From contig JAUIRK010000599.1 of NCBI GenBank assembly GCA_030549495.1, positions 62,001 through 126,000 on the forward strand: a DNA stretch of 64,000 nucleotides, in the 5' to 3' direction. Shown here in pieces: positions 30,883 to 42,979 of this stretch (position 1 is the stretch's first letter; every line of letters begins with the position of its first letter). The position numbers and the translations under genes were made by a program. The notes under the pieces were generated by a model, which did not search any database, was not told where the DNA came from, and saw only the letters and a list, made by a program, of their open reading frames with translations. Source of the stretch: Nectonema munidae (taxonomy: Eukaryota > Nematomorpha > Nectonematoida > Nectonematidae).

Positions 30883-31567
30883 GTAAGTTGTCTTATGCAC
30901 ACTATGAATATAAATATAATTCAAATACCACGGACCTGTCTGCCATAGTCATAAAAGTCTCTAGAGAGCATTGTCAAATTTCGCTCTGAAAAACTCGTTT
31001 GCAAAGTCTCAATTAAATTCAAAAGATCAAGTTTCTTTTGAATAAATGTCGTATGAGTCAACTTCTTCCCAAATAACTCTGCTTATTTCAAATATTTGGT
31101 AAATTTAAGAAAATATATTAAAAGCGAACTAACTTTGTCTATGATTTGTTATAAAAATGTAGCAAAACTAAAAAAATCCTGATTAACGAAATCTTGAGTT
31201 TTTCACAAAACTATTCAAACACTAAATTCTTCAATTTTTCTCGACTTTAAGGTAATTTACATTTGCATTTAACACTAAAATGTATTTAAATAAACATTTT
31301 TCCTTGAAAAATCAGAGGGCGGAGGGGGCAAAACTGAAAAACTTTTATACTATTAAACTCGGTTTTCAAGAAATATATTTTTCATTTTACTAAAACAGTA
31401 TGTACATTTTGAAGAGAGGAAATTTTATAATCTTTAAATAAATTAGAGGAATATTGAACAAATTTTCGAATATTTAATAATTTCAAGCGAATCTACCTTT
31501 TTATTAAAGTTAAATTACTTTAAGATTAAAACAGATTTTTAGACACCCCCTTCCCCCACACACACAC

Positions 31568-32280
31568 TAGAGCTTTTGATTTCTCGATAAAATTTAATTC
31601 TCGAGAAACGAGAAAAAAATATATGATTCTCAAGACTCGAGAAAAGTTTCGAGAAGTTAAAAAATATTAAAAATATTTTACGAAAAAAATATTTTGTTTT
31701 ATTAGTAAAATAACTTTTTAAAAAAACAAGAGCATTTAAAGTTTCGTTTTTCAAACTCAATCGTTTTGGAGATAAAATTCTTCCGCATTGACAAGAGGTT
31801 GGTTGGATGCATAAAAGAGAATTTTTTAACAATTGCATCGATTCTGATAAATCAAAATTTTTGTTTTGTTTGAACATCTGTAGTTCTTCTTCTATTGTAC
31901 TAACTTTTTCTTCTTTTTTATCATACATGAATTCTTTAATTTCTCTATCTAAGCTTTGAGTTAGAGATTCTTCTTCAAACTCATCAACAGATTAGACTTG
32001 AATTTGGCTTTCTTGTATAACAGTTCCATGCTCCCAATAATGAGAAAAAAATTTATCAAAAATATTTTTTGCACATTCTAAAATTTATTAAAAATTTGAA
32101 TATTCAAATGTTGATCGTGCATTACACATTATTTTATTTTTTATTAATATTTATTCAAAATTTAACATGTTTTCAGTAATAAAATTTTTTTTTAATTCTT
32201 GAGTATCGACAAAAATTTCTTGAGAATCAAGAAATAAAAAAATTATAAAATTCTTGAGAGATCTTGAGACAGAAGCTCTA
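31568..32280 (-). mobile_element. Internally deleted hAT element inserted in a CA repeat
   Basis: Left end TAGAGCTTTTGATTTCTCGA, right end reverse complemented TAGAGCTTCTGTCTCAAGAT; the TCTCGAGAA-like words recur inside both ends. Flanks are ACACACAC on both sides, compatible with an 8-bp duplication but in a microsatellite. On the minus strand it encodes LLCIQPTSCQCGRILSPKRL and ETLNALVFLKSYF, the C-terminal dimerisation segment of hAT transposases. The catalytic core is missing, so it is a deletion derivative. Confidence 0.8.
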
Positions 32281-33049
32281 ACACACACACACACAAATGA
32301 CTAGGGAGACAATATTCAACTTTCTGTTCGTATTTTGCTAGATGTAAGATATGATTTACCTCATTCGGGGAGACGATGTTACAAAAGTTTACCTATATTT
32401 TGGCAATTTGCACGATTTAAAAGAATATATTTGTCAAATAATCAAAATAAAATTCTGTTAAAATCATATCACCAAACCTTTTCAAATTTTTTGAAAATTG
32501 TTATAAAAAAATTAATAAAATAAAGACAAGCTCACTTAAAGATTGGCTTTTTCAAAATTTTTTATTGAAAATGTAGAAGAATTTAGCTCTCTTTTGATGC
32601 ATACAGAAGTGAGATGGCTCTCGAAAGGAAATGGTTTCCGAAGATTTTTTGAAATTTATAAGAGCATTTTAGAATTTTTCGAAGATGAAGATAAGGAAAC
32701 ATATGATAACATATGTTCAATTAAAAACGATATTGCTTATCTGGCTGATATTTTGGAAAAATTCAAGGATGTTAATCTCAAATTTCAAGGAAGATCTTCA
32801 AACATTATAAAAGCTAAGGGAATTTTTGGTGGGTTCATCAACAAATTAGAGGTATTCGCTTCAAGTTTACGCCGCCATGACTCTCATCACTTTCCCAATC
32901 TTAATTCTATTTTTAAAGACATAAAAATTGATGATGATGTTATAAAAGTGTACTTTGATCACATAAATTCATTAAAATCCGATATTGAGCAGCGGTTCAA
33001 AGACTTGATTGATGTTCAAGTTCCTGAATGGTGTTTTGATCTTTTAAAG

Positions 33050-35325
33050 CATGCATGGGCAGCCTTTTTTCTCATATGGGCAAAAAAAATTTTTATACAA
33101 GGCCACGGGCCATAAACAAAAGAAATGAAATAAATAATTATGCACCTGCTATCTATATCTCTTTATTTTCTAAATACTTCAAATTGGACATCTATAGATA
33201 TATTTTTATCATGAAATTGCATATTTTTTAAAATAAAAAATAGGTAAATGAAGATTTATTGAAGTTAAAGCTTGAAAAATCCTATTTCAGTGTGATATTT
33301 GAGTCTGATACTTCTTTACCAGTATTTCAATTCTAGGAGAAATGTTTGAGGCTACCAGTCTCAGGTTATTTTCAAGGTGCTCATCCGTAAGCCTTGATCT
33401 TGTTTTTGATTTTGCAAATTTCATTTTTGTAAAAAGCTGTTCACATATATAAGTGCTACAAAATAGACACATTTTCTTTCTTGCAAAATCTTTCATATTT
33501 GGAAAAACTTCTTGAGAAAGGCTTTTATAAAACTCTAATAATGAAAAATCTCTCATCTTTCTTTTCAAATCTTCACTTCCCTGAAGGTCAAGTAATTCAA
33601 TTTGCAATTTCTCAGGAGCATCTTTGACATCTACATCAAATGGTGAAGAAAAAATACGCAGGTCAACTTCTTGTGATCTGAAATCTGCAAATCTAGAATC
33701 AAGTTCTTTGTTGATTGATTCAAGCTCGTCAGCATAGGAAATGTAGTTTGCTTGAAAATGATTTTTCAATGTGGGAAAATGAAATGTATTACCATTTCTA
33801 AGTTGCTTTTCCCATAATTTAATTTTTGTTTGAAATGTTCGAATATGCAAAAATAATTCATGCACGAATTGATCCTTTCCTTGCAATTTTAAATTTAAAT
33901 CATTAAAATGGCTTGTGAAATCAACAAGAAAAGCAAGATCCATGACCCAATTATCATCCTTCAATTCTGGAATATTTTTGCCTTTGAAATTCATAAACAT
34001 TACAATTTCGTGCCTCAAATCATAAAATCTTTTCAGCATTTTGCCTTTACTCAACCAGCGCACTTCTACTAAATCTCCATATTCAGCTTCGATATCTTCG
34101 AGAAATTCTTTAAATTGGCGGTGGTTTAGTGCCCGAGATTTGATAAAATTGATACATGAAACCAGTGTAGACATGACGTGTTCAAATTTAATGGATTTGG
34201 CACATATGCTTTCTTGGTGAATTATACAATGAAAACACAGAAATCTTTTATATCTATATTCAGAGAGATCAGTTTTGCTCTGATATTTGCAACTAATCCA
34301 GATTTACTTCCAACCATTGCCGGCGCACCATCTGTTGATAAGCCTATAACTTTTTGATAGTTAAGATTAAATTGCTCTATTAAAACATTTAATTCTGTGA
34401 AAATATCTTTTCCTGTTGTTGTACCCTTCATCGCTTGGAGGCCTAACAGTTCTTCGGTAATATTGAAATCTTTATCTATTCCACGTATAAATACTGCAAG
34501 TTGTGCCGTGCTTGATTCATCAGTGCTCTCATCCATCGCTAAAGAAAAATATTCAAACTTTGAAGCAAGTTCCTTCAAAACAGTTTCTATATCGGCTCCA
34601 AGCTCGTCAACCCTTCTCGTTATTGTTCTACGAGACAGACTAATAAATACTGTCTACCTCTTTTTTTACAGCTGGAAATATATTAATATCTGCAACTGCT
34701 TGTAAACATTCTTTCACGAATTCAACATCAGAATAATACTTTGATTTTTTGGCGATCTTTTGACTAATAATAATGTAGCTTGCATGAATAATAATATTAT
34801 CTGCATCATCGCGCTTCTTAGTAAAAATTGTTTGCTGCTCTTTTAGATCTTTAATCAGTTTTTCGACTTTTTGCTTCCTATTTATGCCTTGCAAATTATC
34901 ATACATAGATGCGTGTTTGGAAACATAATGTCTTTTTATATTATATTCCTTGATGACTGATACAGATTCCAAACATAATAAACATGTTGGCTTTCCTTTA
35001 ATTTGAGTGAAAAAATAGTCACTTTTCCATTTTTCCTGGAATAATTGACATTCATCATCCACCTTTCTTTTTTTTGTTGACAACATTTTGGGAATTTAGA
35101 ATGTTATTAAAACAATATATTTGATATATTCTTGTAGTTTATGACCGTTGTGATCTTTATCATAAAGCTAAAAACATAAAAGCAAAAGATTAAAAAATGT
35201 ATGTATATTATAACAAATTTGTGAAATTTAAGATAATAAAAAAATTTATAAATATTCGTTGCGGGCCGGATTAAAACTGTCAACGGGCCGATTTTGGCCC
35301 GCGGGCCGTAGGTTGCCCATGCATG
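33050..35325 (-). mobile_element. Near-complete hAT element, exact 8-bp target duplication
   Basis: TTTTAAAG at 33042-33049 and 35326-35333 flanks inverted ends CATGCATGGGCAGCC and (reverse complement) CATGCATGGGCAACCTACGG. GGGCCGTAGG-type subterminal words are present on both sides. At 2.3 kb it spans a full transposase gene on the minus strand (35086 to 33287), which is broken by at least two frame changes. It inserted into another hAT transposase of the same broad family. Confidence 0.92.
33287..35086 (-). pseudogene. hAT transposase (GTF2IRD2/ZBED5-like), frame-broken
   Basis: Frame 35086-34640 (148 codons from a Met): SDYFFTQIKGKPTCLLCLES and YNIKRHYVSKHASMYD give a BED-type C-x2-C…H-x4-H zinc finger. 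Frame 34578-34222: SLAMDESTDESSTAQLAVFI and VIGLSTDGAPAMVGSKSGLV, the Asp-containing core. Frame 34174-33287 (295 codons): VEVRWLSKGKMLKRFYDLRH, DLNLKLQGKDQFVHEL, and a C-terminal KTRSRLTDEHLENNLRLVAS dimerisation block. Domain order is complete, so the copy is fairly young, but it is out of frame at two or more places and lacks an open full-length frame. Confidence 0.88.
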
Positions 35326-36039
35326 TTTTAAAGTTTGATGTCCAAGAAATGAATTACAAAATTTAAGAAGAAATGATTGACCTACAAAATCACATTGAAT
35401 CAAAAGCTTCATTCACTTTATCAGGATATGAAAAATTCTGGGTAGAAAGGCGATTTTTATATCTGAACGTTTGGAAGGAAATGAAAACCTTATTTTTCGC
35501 ATTTCCTTCGACATACGTGGTGGAAACGGGTTGTAGTGCTCCGCTATATCTGAAAAACAAACAAAAATAAATTAAAAATTGATGAGACAGGGGACTTGAG
35601 ACTTAAATTTACAAAAATAAGTCTTAATCTGATTGAAATAATAAAAAATCATCAGCCGGAAGTAAGCCATTGAATTTTCAAGGATTTTTCATGGTTCATA
35701 TTATTTTCAATTTAATTTTGCTTTTTGCTTATTTTATTCTAAAAAAATATTTTCTTGTTTCACTTTTTAAACCGTTAAACATGGGTAGGCGATGAAAAAA
35801 ATTTCAGTCAAAGGGGCGTTGGGAGAAAAAGTTTTAGAACAAATGGTTTAGTCTATGAGTCAGTGAACCTCCTATTATGCGTACATTGAAGAGAATAAGT
35901 TTATCTAAAGCAATATCTTCTCTGAGATCAGTAGCTCTAGGATTCTCTTTAAGTTTTGTTTAGAAGGTCTTGAAGATTATGTATACTACGATCAGTAGAT
36001 ATTAATTTTAGGGCCATCGATCTTTACTTAAAGTTTCCC

Positions 36040-36760
36040 ACGCAGGGCACAAAAAGTCCTTGAATTACTAACTTATGCTCGCAGCCTGATAAATCTACTA
36101 GGATACGCCTTGCACAGTTCCCCCTTTTACAGGGTGCAAGTGTATTTTAACTTGTTCCGGAAGTATGCCACGGTAACCTCATGGATATTCTTTTTCTGTT
36201 TTTCTTCTGAGGAAATGAGCTATTAGGTAGCTACACTCCGCACCATCATAATCTAAGAATGGAGCCATTGTATCCAATTTTTGGGATCAGCTAGTTCTCA
36301 GCGAAAGATACTGAATTAATAAGAGTAGAGGCATTCTTGTGTTCTCCGTTGAATTTCGACAATAAATTTTGGGTGAGTGCGCAATTTGATAAAGTATATG
36401 CTTTGTTCGCCAACCTGACGTTGTACGGTTCCATATCAATGAGGCCTTCTTGTAGGAGCAACGCCTCAGAGCAGTAGGACTTTTCACTGAATAACTCTAC
36501 ATTTTCATTGACTAAGGTTAGGCAAATTCTTTTTTTATCTTGCCACGAACAATGAGTTCGATTTCATCTATTGAATATAGAACTAGAAGGCATAGTCGTC
36601 GATTTAACGAGAGCTTGTAAAGCTTGACCACTTTGGTGTGATGATAATGAGTTTGTTTGATCAAGTATATGCTTTTGATTCTATATACTATATACTGTCT
36701 TTTTTGCCATGGATAGTTTCTTTCTAGAAGCAAATTCGATCAACATCGGAAACAAGAGCT
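36040..36760 (-). pseudogene. Unidentified coding-like block with several stops
   Basis: GC is visibly higher than the surrounding intron. The minus strand gives long readable stretches such as ICLTLVNENVELFSEKSYCS, EALLLQEGLIDMEPYNVRLA and NKAYTLSNCALTQNLLSKFN, then further stretches with several stops towards 36040. I do not recognise the protein. It may be a processed or partial copy of a host gene, or an unfamiliar transposon. It lies inside collagen intron 3 on the opposite strand. Confidence 0.4.
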
Positions 36761-37139
36761 AAAGAAGGTCATAAAAATGAGGTGATGAGGATTGAGGAGT
36801 ATAATTAACTATTATAAAACAAACGTGAAAGAAGAAAATCATTTTATTAACAATATATCATTTTTAGAGTGATAAAGCAATTTACATGTCAAACATTCAG
36901 CCTTCTTGACTTTTCGTTGAAATAGTTCAAAAACTCGAAAACTCTTTTAAGGGTCAAAAACTTCTCTCACAGGATGCAGTGCTGATTCCTATTGTTAGAG
37001 CAGCTTGATTCTCAAAAAATACTCTAGACTAGACAATTTTATAATATATTTATTGAAACTACCAATGTACAAAGAAAAGACTTCTTCACAAGCGCACTTT
37101 ATCGGATGTAATTCATTTAAAACATATTTAAGCTTTTCG

Positions 37140-37226
37140 AAAATTTAGTGGGGGTGAGGGGTGGAGGGGGCTCTGGTCAAAAATGGGGGGCTCAAGCCCC
37201 CAAAATAAATTGGGTGCGCGAGCCCT
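37140..37226 (-). mobile_element. hAT-like terminal fragment with G-rich tract
   Basis: Reverse complemented, the segment starts CAGGGCTCGCGCACCCAATT and goes on to a CTTGAGCCCCCC palindrome, a form common in hAT MITE ends. The plus strand holds GTGGGGGTGAGGGGTGGAGG, a run of four G tracts. The opposite terminus was not found. Confidence 0.45.
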
Positions 37227-37599
37227 GTAATGAAAAAGGAATTTATTTCTTTTTTTAGACGATAATTTCTCACGGCATATGTGTAAAAAGAAGATTGATT
37301 GTATTTATTATTTAAAAAAATTTATTTTCATACTAAACTGAAATTTAAGATTTATAAATTTCAACTTAAAACTTTCTATTTTTAAAAATTATATACAAAG
37401 TAGATAAATATTTATTTTTAACGTATACTGGAATTTTATTTAAAAAACAAATTTTCATTTTTTTTGGTAAAAATACCCGTTTCTTATTCTGATAATAGAA
37501 ACATCTTAAGTTGCTGATATAAATTAAACATAGCAAACGCAGCAAATATTTAACTTACCCATAATTAATTATATCTTTCAACCAAACCAAACATACAAC

Positions 37600-38128
37600 C
37601 ATGACTCGAGGAATGAAACCAGCATGATCAGTTCGGTATAAAACATATATTTAAAATTTGAATCAATATTTTTGGAGACACATTTTAGAAGTAAACCACA
37701 AGTTGGTTTAACATTTATAGGTGTCTTCAAATCCTAAATGTAAAAAATGAGTCCAGAAATGAAACTACCATGGCCGATTTACTATAAAAACTTATATATA
37801 AAATTGGAAGGAATATTTTATTAGATATATTTCTAATCAATCAAAATTTTGATTGATATTTCCTAAAAAGTAGACATGATTATTGAAAAAATTAAATATA
37901 TAAAGTGTTATGCGTTCAAAACTGTATATAATTATAAATTTTCAAAAGGAGTATCTAATATAAGAGCCTAGGTTATGACTTATGAGGTTAACTAAAGATA
38001 ATGTCAAAATTTTCATTTTGACCTTTTCATTTTAATTGACAGTTTTTCACATGAAATCAGCCAATTTTGTACAATTAATTTTTTAGTGACAGAGGTGGGG
38101 GCGTTTTACGCCTCCATCACTAATAGGG
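37600..38128 (-). mobile_element. Second copy of the TTAA-flanked tandem-repeat element, inverted
   Basis: Ends at TTAA (38129-38132); reading on the minus strand it starts CCCTATTAGTGATGGAGGCG and follows the first 400 bases of the element at 495 closely, including ACAGTTTTGAACGCATAACA-like sequence and about two tandem units. The copies differ by numerous small changes, so neither is very recent. Confidence 0.75.
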
Positions 38129-38349
38129 TTAAACTTAGGAGTAAACCCAGGGTTATTTATTGAAGTAGAGTAGAAATGTATTCTAGGAAAAGAAAGATTA
38201 AAAATGTTCTTAAAAATAAGCAAGAAAAAGGGAAAAACAGAGGAATAAAGTCAACAGAGCTAAGATTATGAAGAAAAAATTTGTAATTTGAAGAAGTGAA
38301 AGAACGTCTGAAGTAAAGAATATTTTAAAAAGAATTAGAGTTGTTGAAA

Positions 38350-39950
38350 AAATTATCAACCTTTAAAATGTTAGCAAATGATCGGAAAAATCGCCTAACA
38401 AATTGAAAGATTCTAGCGCCCCAGAAAAATTTAAGAAAATATACTCAATTAAGATCAAAGAAGAATGAGTATACTCAGTTATAATAAAAAAGCATTAAAA
38501 AAACAAATTCAAAAATTCAAAGGACGAAGCTAGAGAACCAGAAGAGAGTAAATTAATGTTAAAATCACCGCAAATCAATGAATTGTTGGAGAAATCTTGA
38601 TCAATAAAAAGATGACTGAAATATGAAAAAAAAATTATATATATTGGAAGATGGCGGACGATAAACAAAGAGGATCTTCAGAAATTTAGAACCGAGTTGA
38701 AATTTGGTCATTAAGATACAACACGTATTACTCGGAATTGCGAGAAAAGAAGAATCACTCAGACAAAATGGAGAGCAATTCCACCCTTTCGTGAAATACA
38801 TAATCGAAACTATTTAGAGAAAAATTCAAGTACCCGGGTTGCCAAATTTCAGAAAAGGCAATAAAAACAAAAAAAGAAGCTAAAAGATTTCAGAAATAAT
38901 TGAAGGAGTTCAAAATTAGAAGGGAGACTTCGAACATTCAAAGGAAAGACTTTCAATGAATTCTTTTTAGATGATAAGTTAAATTCCGTTGGGATAAAAA
39001 GGTGTTCGAAAAGATCCTGAATCTCTAAGATGAGAAAAAGTATTTAACATCATAATGAAATCATTCAATAAGATAAAGATTGAGAATTTAAGCAATTGAT
39101 GTCTTTTCTCAAGTTGTTAAGGGAAGCATAATATACAGAGTTTGATGCATGATCGCTTTCGAACGTGTTTAAGGAACAGCGTATACAAGAATATTTTTGA
39201 GGATCTTTAACGGTTCACTCATTAGACTCATGAGATAGAAATCAAAATTTACTCAGATATATCTATAATATATAGATAGATATAGCGTTTGCTGCATATT
39301 TCCAGACATTCGCATTTTGCCCATAATTATTACATTTAAAGCAAACTTTAATATAGGGAGATAATAATATTCAAAGCTATAAGCACGGCAATTGAAGTGT
39401 ATATATGTATTTATTATTTAATAAAGTGAAGGCTTGAAGCGTACACCAATTTTCCAAGAATTAGAGTTCTTTGTCTTGAACTTGTTAGACAGGGTATCAA
39501 GGCACAGCGCATTTGGGGTGTGGGTAAAAGAAGAATTACTTTTTGCTTTTTTAAATTTAGTGATATAAAAATTATTTTTAAACGCCTGTAGACAGTTTTT
39601 CGCTATTTTTTCAACCTCCTCATTACTATTATCATCTGTAAAAAATTGGCGATAACAAGAGATAAGGAAGGATCAAAGCTTTTTTGAACCGAGTTGAAGT
39701 CTACATTTTTTCTAGCAGCAATGTCAGCATTAGTGGCCCTGTACGATGCGGTGACTGGAGGATACTTAGAGAGAGCCTTTATAATAATATCATCAGAGTT
39801 GGCACTTATTGTATTTGACAAATTAACTTCGATTTCATTCAATCGAGAGTTTAGAAAATCAGGAGGTCTTTTTTTACGTCTTTCCAAATTTTATTAATCA
39901 AATAGTTGAAATGTTTTATAAGAGTATTCATTTATTTAAGCTGCATTTAA
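38350..39950 (-). mobile_element. LINE 5' fragment (ORF1 piece and APE endonuclease)
   Basis: The minus strand at 39887-39603 reads SRLNEIEVNLSNTISANSDD and YPPVTASYRATNADIAARKN, a hydrophilic segment like LINE ORF1 proteins. At 38801-38380 endonuclease blocks follow: GWNCSPFCLSDSSFLAIPSN, ILFVYRPPSSNIYNFF, ICGDFNINLLSSGSLA and GDFSDHLLTF (Y-R-P-P, G-D-F-N, S-D-H). RT is not present. Decayed. Confidence 0.6.
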
Positions 39951-40520
39951 AAACAAAAGAGAAAAACTTGAGATAACAATAATTGGAATCTTTGAAGATA
40001 AAAACAATTCAATGCAGAGAAATTCGTTAGCCGCTATTTATTCAATTTAGAGGTAGCATTGTCTTTTTTGTCCAAAAAATCTCACTACGCCGTTCAATAA
40101 AATGCCGAAAAATTATTTACAGAAGTGTAATCTTGTAATAAACATTGAAGAATGACATTATTTTCAAAGTGCTTGTTAGCTCATTTTACACAATCTTTTA
40201 ACAAACTGACATATTGACAAATAGATTTGATGAAAGATCTAAATTTGTCCTTTTTTTAAGATTTAACATTTAATTTTTTTGAAGGTCCTGTCGCGTAAAA
40301 TGAAAAATAACGTACTTAAAGTAAAACTGCTCTCTATATAGGTAAAAAAACAAGATTTCCAAGAGATCATAGAAGAGAATGGAAGGGTCATGCATTTCTT
40401 AAAATGAGAGATGTGTGTTCTTGGGTGCGTCGAAATATTCGATTGAATAAAGTTTTCATTGAACTCACTTTCATTTTTATATCTCATTCTTTTTACTTAT
40501 AATACATGATGTTTTTTCAG

Positions 40521-40593
40521 GGAGATGATGGAAAACAGGGAAACAAAGGTCCAAAAGGATCCAGAGGACCTGCAGGATTACAAGGACCTCCGG
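40521..40593 (+). CDS. Transmembrane collagen, exon 4 (Gly-X-Y)
   Basis: Acceptor ATGTTTTTTCAG, donor CCGG|GTAAAT (exon ends phase 1). All 24 complete codons are perfect Gly-X-Y: GDDGKQGNKGPKGSRGPAGL then QGPPG. Residues 156-180. Confidence 0.92.
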
Positions 40594-42385
40594 GTAAATT
40601 TAATCTATCTCGATTTATGCAATTTTTTCCTCTTGATCTTACTTTTTTTTGCACTTTACACATTTGCATTGCCATTCATGTATTTCTTGGCATGATTTTC
40701 GCTCTGCTATTCAGAATAGATGAGCAGAAATGTTTGCTGGCGTCTCTTTGGATATCCTTTTTGAAGGCTGATTTCTTATTCGACTTTGCAATCCATACAC
40801 GCGGATTTGTACTGCAAAACCTCTACTCGATATAAATTAGCTTTCACGAAATGAAGAGAACGTAAATGCGCACGGATGCAACTTTTTGTTTGATACAATC
40901 GCAACTCCAATGCTCCCAGACAGGAAAACAAACGCTTCGTTTATACGAAGAGAGTGCTTTGCTTTTAGCAAGGCTGAAATCCTTTCTCAATAGAACTAAC
41001 TTGAGCATTAAAAAGCTTTGAATTTTCAGAGGATAAAAATTTAGGTAGAAATCCGCCACAGGCAATCTAACTTGCTCCTCAATAAAAATATTATAAAAAA
41101 GGATTGTGTTTTAAAATAAATTTTTCAATAAAATATGCAATATAGTGCTCATTTTAGACATAGGACTGACTTAAAATTGAAAAGTAATCAGAGATAACTA
41201 ACTACTTTATTCAATTACCCTCACATCTAAATCATCGCTAAATTTGGCATTTCCTTTATAGACATCGATTGAGAGACCCTGTTTTAACATGGAAACAACT
41301 CTAATGCATGTACAAACAAAGAGATCTTGGCTACTGATAGGTTTGTAGGCTTTTCAGTCAGTGTGTTCATTTTAATTAGTTCAATTAGGACGATTGAATA
41401 ATCATATACTATAATTGATCTGATAATAATCGCTGATAGCAATCAGTAAAACTTCAAACACATGGTAAATATTAGAAACTATTTCGATTCTCTTGGCTGA
41501 TAAAGTAAAAATTGAAATGATTTAGTCTCTTATGTCAAAATATCAAAAAAATTATAAATATTACATGTAAAAAAATATATATGCTAAAGTTTAAAAAAAG
41601 TTGTAGGAAACAAAATTTCAAAAGGACCAAATAGAATCGCAAAAGGACAACATAGAATTGCAAAAGCATGCACAAAATAGAACTGAAAATGGTATATATT
41701 TTTTACAAGTTAATGCAGATTATATTTCATAATGATAATATAGATATAAAAGTTAATTTCGTCAAGGACTGAGCATCGTCATTACACTACTTTTCCAATA
41801 CGTGACTTCGTAGTTTTAAAATTAGTTTGCTTAAATTTGTATGATCCAATGTTTATTAATGCTTTTATAATTTTACAAATTATCCCTAACTTTTTTGAAG
41901 AATTTAATTTTTAGAGATTAAGTGGAGTCAGAGGGCTGAGTAAAGATCCTAATCACGAAGAAGTATTGTGTTACATTAAATACTGTGATTTTGTAGAACA
42001 AAGAATGAATATTTTTATGAATAAACAAATTTAAATACAGTTGACCCCCCGTATTCGCGGAGTTAGGTTCCAAAACTAATCGCGAATAGTGAAAATCCGC
42101 GAATATATGTTACCATTTTAAAAATGGTTTAAAATGAAAATTTACTTTCATATTGAAGATATAATCAATATACTTGTTTTTTTAAATTAACTAGGCTTAT
42201 TCTTTTTATATACACTAAGTTATAATTTATCAGAAATATTTGTAAAAATTTACTAGAGTAAATGGCAAACACACAAAAAAATTAAAAAAAGCGAGACTAG
42301 TTTAACTGACATGATCAGATAATTGATTGATTATTTTTTACAGGCTGATAAAACATAGTAATTGGAAGTTGTGTTTTTTGTTTTT

Positions 42386-42979
42386 TCAGGTTTTTAAAAA
42401 GATCAACATACGGTTTGAAACAAGAAACAATTGAATTACAAAACTGTGTAGAAAATTTGCAATTGTGAATTTTTTCCAATAATTTGTTAATTGAAAGTTT
42501 TCATCTGCATCCATTTCCATAACTAAATGTTGAACAAAGTTTTGGAGATAGAATGCTTTAAAAGAGCGGATAACACCTTGATCTAAAGGCTGGATAAGAG
42601 AAGTTGTGTTTGGAGGTAAAAATTCTATAGTCACTCCTTCAAATTTAAGATGTGCAAAATGTTCACTAACATTATCCATTATAAGAAGCATTTTGAAATC
42701 CATATTTACACTAGTAATATACTTTTTAACTTGAGGAACAAAATTGAACAAAAACCATTTTTGTAATAACGTTTTGGTTATCCAAGCTTTTTTGTTAGAC
42801 ACCCAAAAAACGTGCAAAGAATCTTTATCTTTATTTTTAAGAGCTTTTGGAGTGAAACTTTTATTGATAAAGCCTGGTTTCACCATATAACCAGAAGCAT
42901 TACTACACAAAATAAGAGACACTCTATCTTTTTGAGTTTTAAAAGCTGAGGTGGAACTTGTTAAACAGAGTATGCTCAA
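42386..42979 (-). pseudogene. Tigger transposase, DDE domain C-terminal part
   Basis: The frame reads VSLILCSNASGYMVKPGFIN, then KMLLIMDNVSEHFAHLKFEG (second catalytic Asp in MDN), EFLPPNTTSLIQPLDQGVIR (third Asp in PLDQG) and SFKAFYLQNF. The DNA-binding N-terminal domains and the first catalytic Asp are absent. About 190 codons stay open, so the copy is not very old. Confidence 0.9.

Larger units (their letters stand above)
32500..35640 (+). mobile_element. hAT transposase remnant (GTF2IRD2/ZBED5-like), split by another hAT
   Basis: The plus-strand frame 32543-33049 reads SSLLMHTEVRWLSKGNGFRR, YLADILEKFKDVNLKFQGRS and QVPEWCFDLL. After the inserted element it continues from 35334 with ALSGYEKF-like sequence: ASFTLSGYEKFWVERRFLYL, WKEMKTLFFAFPSTYVVETG and a final DLRLKFT. 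These are consecutive blocks of the core and the C-terminal dimerisation domain of a GTF2IRD2-like hAT transposase. The N-terminal half is lost and the C-terminal half is frame-broken. Confidence 0.75.
30883..40520 (+). other. Collagen intron 3, 9.6 kb, transposon-rich
   Basis: Holds an internally deleted hAT, a hAT nested in a hAT, an unidentified coding-like block, the inverted TTAA element and a LINE 5' fragment. Donor and acceptor are canonical and the flanking phases agree (0 to 0), so no intermediate exon is required, although one of a length divisible by three cannot be excluded. Confidence 0.6.

Noticed and set aside
40506-40835. 109-codon frame running through collagen exon 4
   Set aside because: The part after 40593 reads through the donor into the intron; it is Phe/Leu-rich and has no Gly-X-Y pattern.
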